Below, in pieces: positions 63,640 to 64,000 of a DNA stretch of 64,000 nucleotides (position 1 is the stretch's first letter; each line of letters begins with the position of its first letter). The notes beneath the pieces are model-generated. The model worked only from the letters and a program-made list of their open reading frames with translations, was not told where the DNA came from and made no database searches. Origin of the DNA: JAPPLB01 sp965218555 (GTDB lineage Bacteria > Acidobacteriota > Terriglobia > Bryobacterales > UBA6623). The translations under genes and the position numbers were made by a program. The DNA lies in the NCBI GenBank assembly GCA_965218555.1, contig OZ244625.1, forward strand, positions 4,898,001 through 4,962,000, given 5' to 3'.

Positions 63640-64000
63640 CTAAGCCTTCCCCTCTGTTTCCTCCCGGAACGGATCGAGCTTGTCGGCTCGGATCCTCGTA
63701 ACCAGCCAGATCGAGATTGCCGCCGTCAAAAGCCCGAAAACGAAGCTGGCTGGAAATCCGAAGTGGTCGGCCAGGGCGCCGTGGGTGGCCGGAGCAAAGG
63801 CCGAGGCCGGCGAGCTCAGGTTGAGCAGCGTGAGATTGCTGGGGCCGGCGGCCACCGGCGAGATCACGGCCCCGAAATTGGGCATGTAGGCCCCCCCGAG
63901 CTCTCCAGCTCCCATGAATCCAAACGCCAACAGGTACGGATAGCCCGGCACCACCCATGCCCACAGGATGCCGGCCGCCAACAGGCCGATGGTGGCCATC
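63640..64000 (-). CDS. MFS transporter, C-terminal part (5' end outside window)
   Basis: The minus-strand frame is open to the window edge. It encodes about four membrane helices: LLAAGILWAWVVPGYPYLLAFGF, GAGELGGAYMPNFGAVISPV, PATHGALADHFGFPASFVFGLLTAAISIWLV, and a short polar tail ending REETEGKA. This pattern (G-x-x-x-D-x-x-G-F-x-x-x-F between helices) is typical of the C-terminal half of major facilitator transporters. Its stop is 31 bases outside the IS21 target duplication, so the IS did not interrupt the coding region. The substrate is unknown. Confidence 0.75.
   Translation of the reverse strand, partial: MATIGLLAAGILWAWVVPGYPYLLAFGFMGAGELGGAYMPNFGAVISPVAAGPSNLTLLNLSSPASAFAPATHGALADHFGFPASFVFGLLTAAISIWLVTRIRADKLDPFREETEGKA

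Overview
The gene content points to an acidobacterium, most likely of the Solibacter/Bryobacter type. This is an inference from gene families; no rRNA or ribosomal marker gene is present. The indicators are two Oar-like TonB-dependent receptors with an N-terminal carboxypeptidase-regulatory domain, a PSCyt1/PSCyt2/PSD1 plus DUF1501 pair, a DUF1552 protein, several Tat-exported hydrolases and sulfatases, and a winged-helix-like/transmembrane regulator of a type I recognise from Acidobacteria. G+C is high throughout. One tRNA, tRNA-Glu(CTC), was found.

Layout. 1-3.5 kb: a 5'-truncated methyltransferase, a second methyltransferase, and nested remnants of a serine resolvase and an IS3 transposase. 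3.5-26.6 kb: a catabolic and export block (DUF1501 + PSD1, PhoD-like phosphatase, ribose-type ABC permease/ATPase without a binding protein, sulfatase, SMP-30 lactonase, double alpha/beta hydrolase, two leucine-rich-repeat proteins around a sulfatase-like lipoprotein, DUF1552, NIPSNAP). 26.6-27.4 kb: tRNA-Glu between two copies of a hairpin repeat. 27.5-30.7 kb: a TonB-dependent receptor.

30.8-43.8 kb is the most notable region. It is one minus-strand cluster reading SulP anion transporter, DabA (DUF2309), then an Mrp-type antiporter set (E, F, G, a separate MrpA C-terminal piece, B, C, D), a NuoL-like subunit and a NuoM-like subunit. Overlapping stop/start codons join most of the Mrp genes. 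DabA keeps all four predicted zinc ligands. The NuoL-like subunit carries four exact-period 27-residue amphipathic repeats near its C-terminus. I read this as an inorganic-carbon uptake locus in which DabA and SulP are physically linked to a split Mrp/complex-I-like proton or sodium machine.

43.8-49.2 kb: a repeat-rich stretch with an orphan Mu gp27-like gene and a frameshifted TonB-dependent receptor. 49.2-60.7 kb: a region with many deletion scars (gutted copper amine oxidase, IS1380 3' end, TPR gene with an in-frame stop, cytochrome/CehA-McbA chimera, truncated copy of the regulator gene, 5'-truncated SDR) beside apparently intact genes (DMF-ase-like protein, DUF1080, alpha/beta hydrolase). 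61.0-63.6 kb: an intact IS21-family element with istA, istB, multiple terminal repeats and a 6-bp target duplication. The window ends in an MFS transporter.

Dispersed repeats are abundant. They include six copies of a 57-184 bp hairpin element (two sharing the same internal replacement), arrays of a 7-bp motif, two copies of a 100-bp repeat containing four 10-bp units, T-rich motif clusters, and a gene-less element of about 0.8 kb with IS21-like ends.
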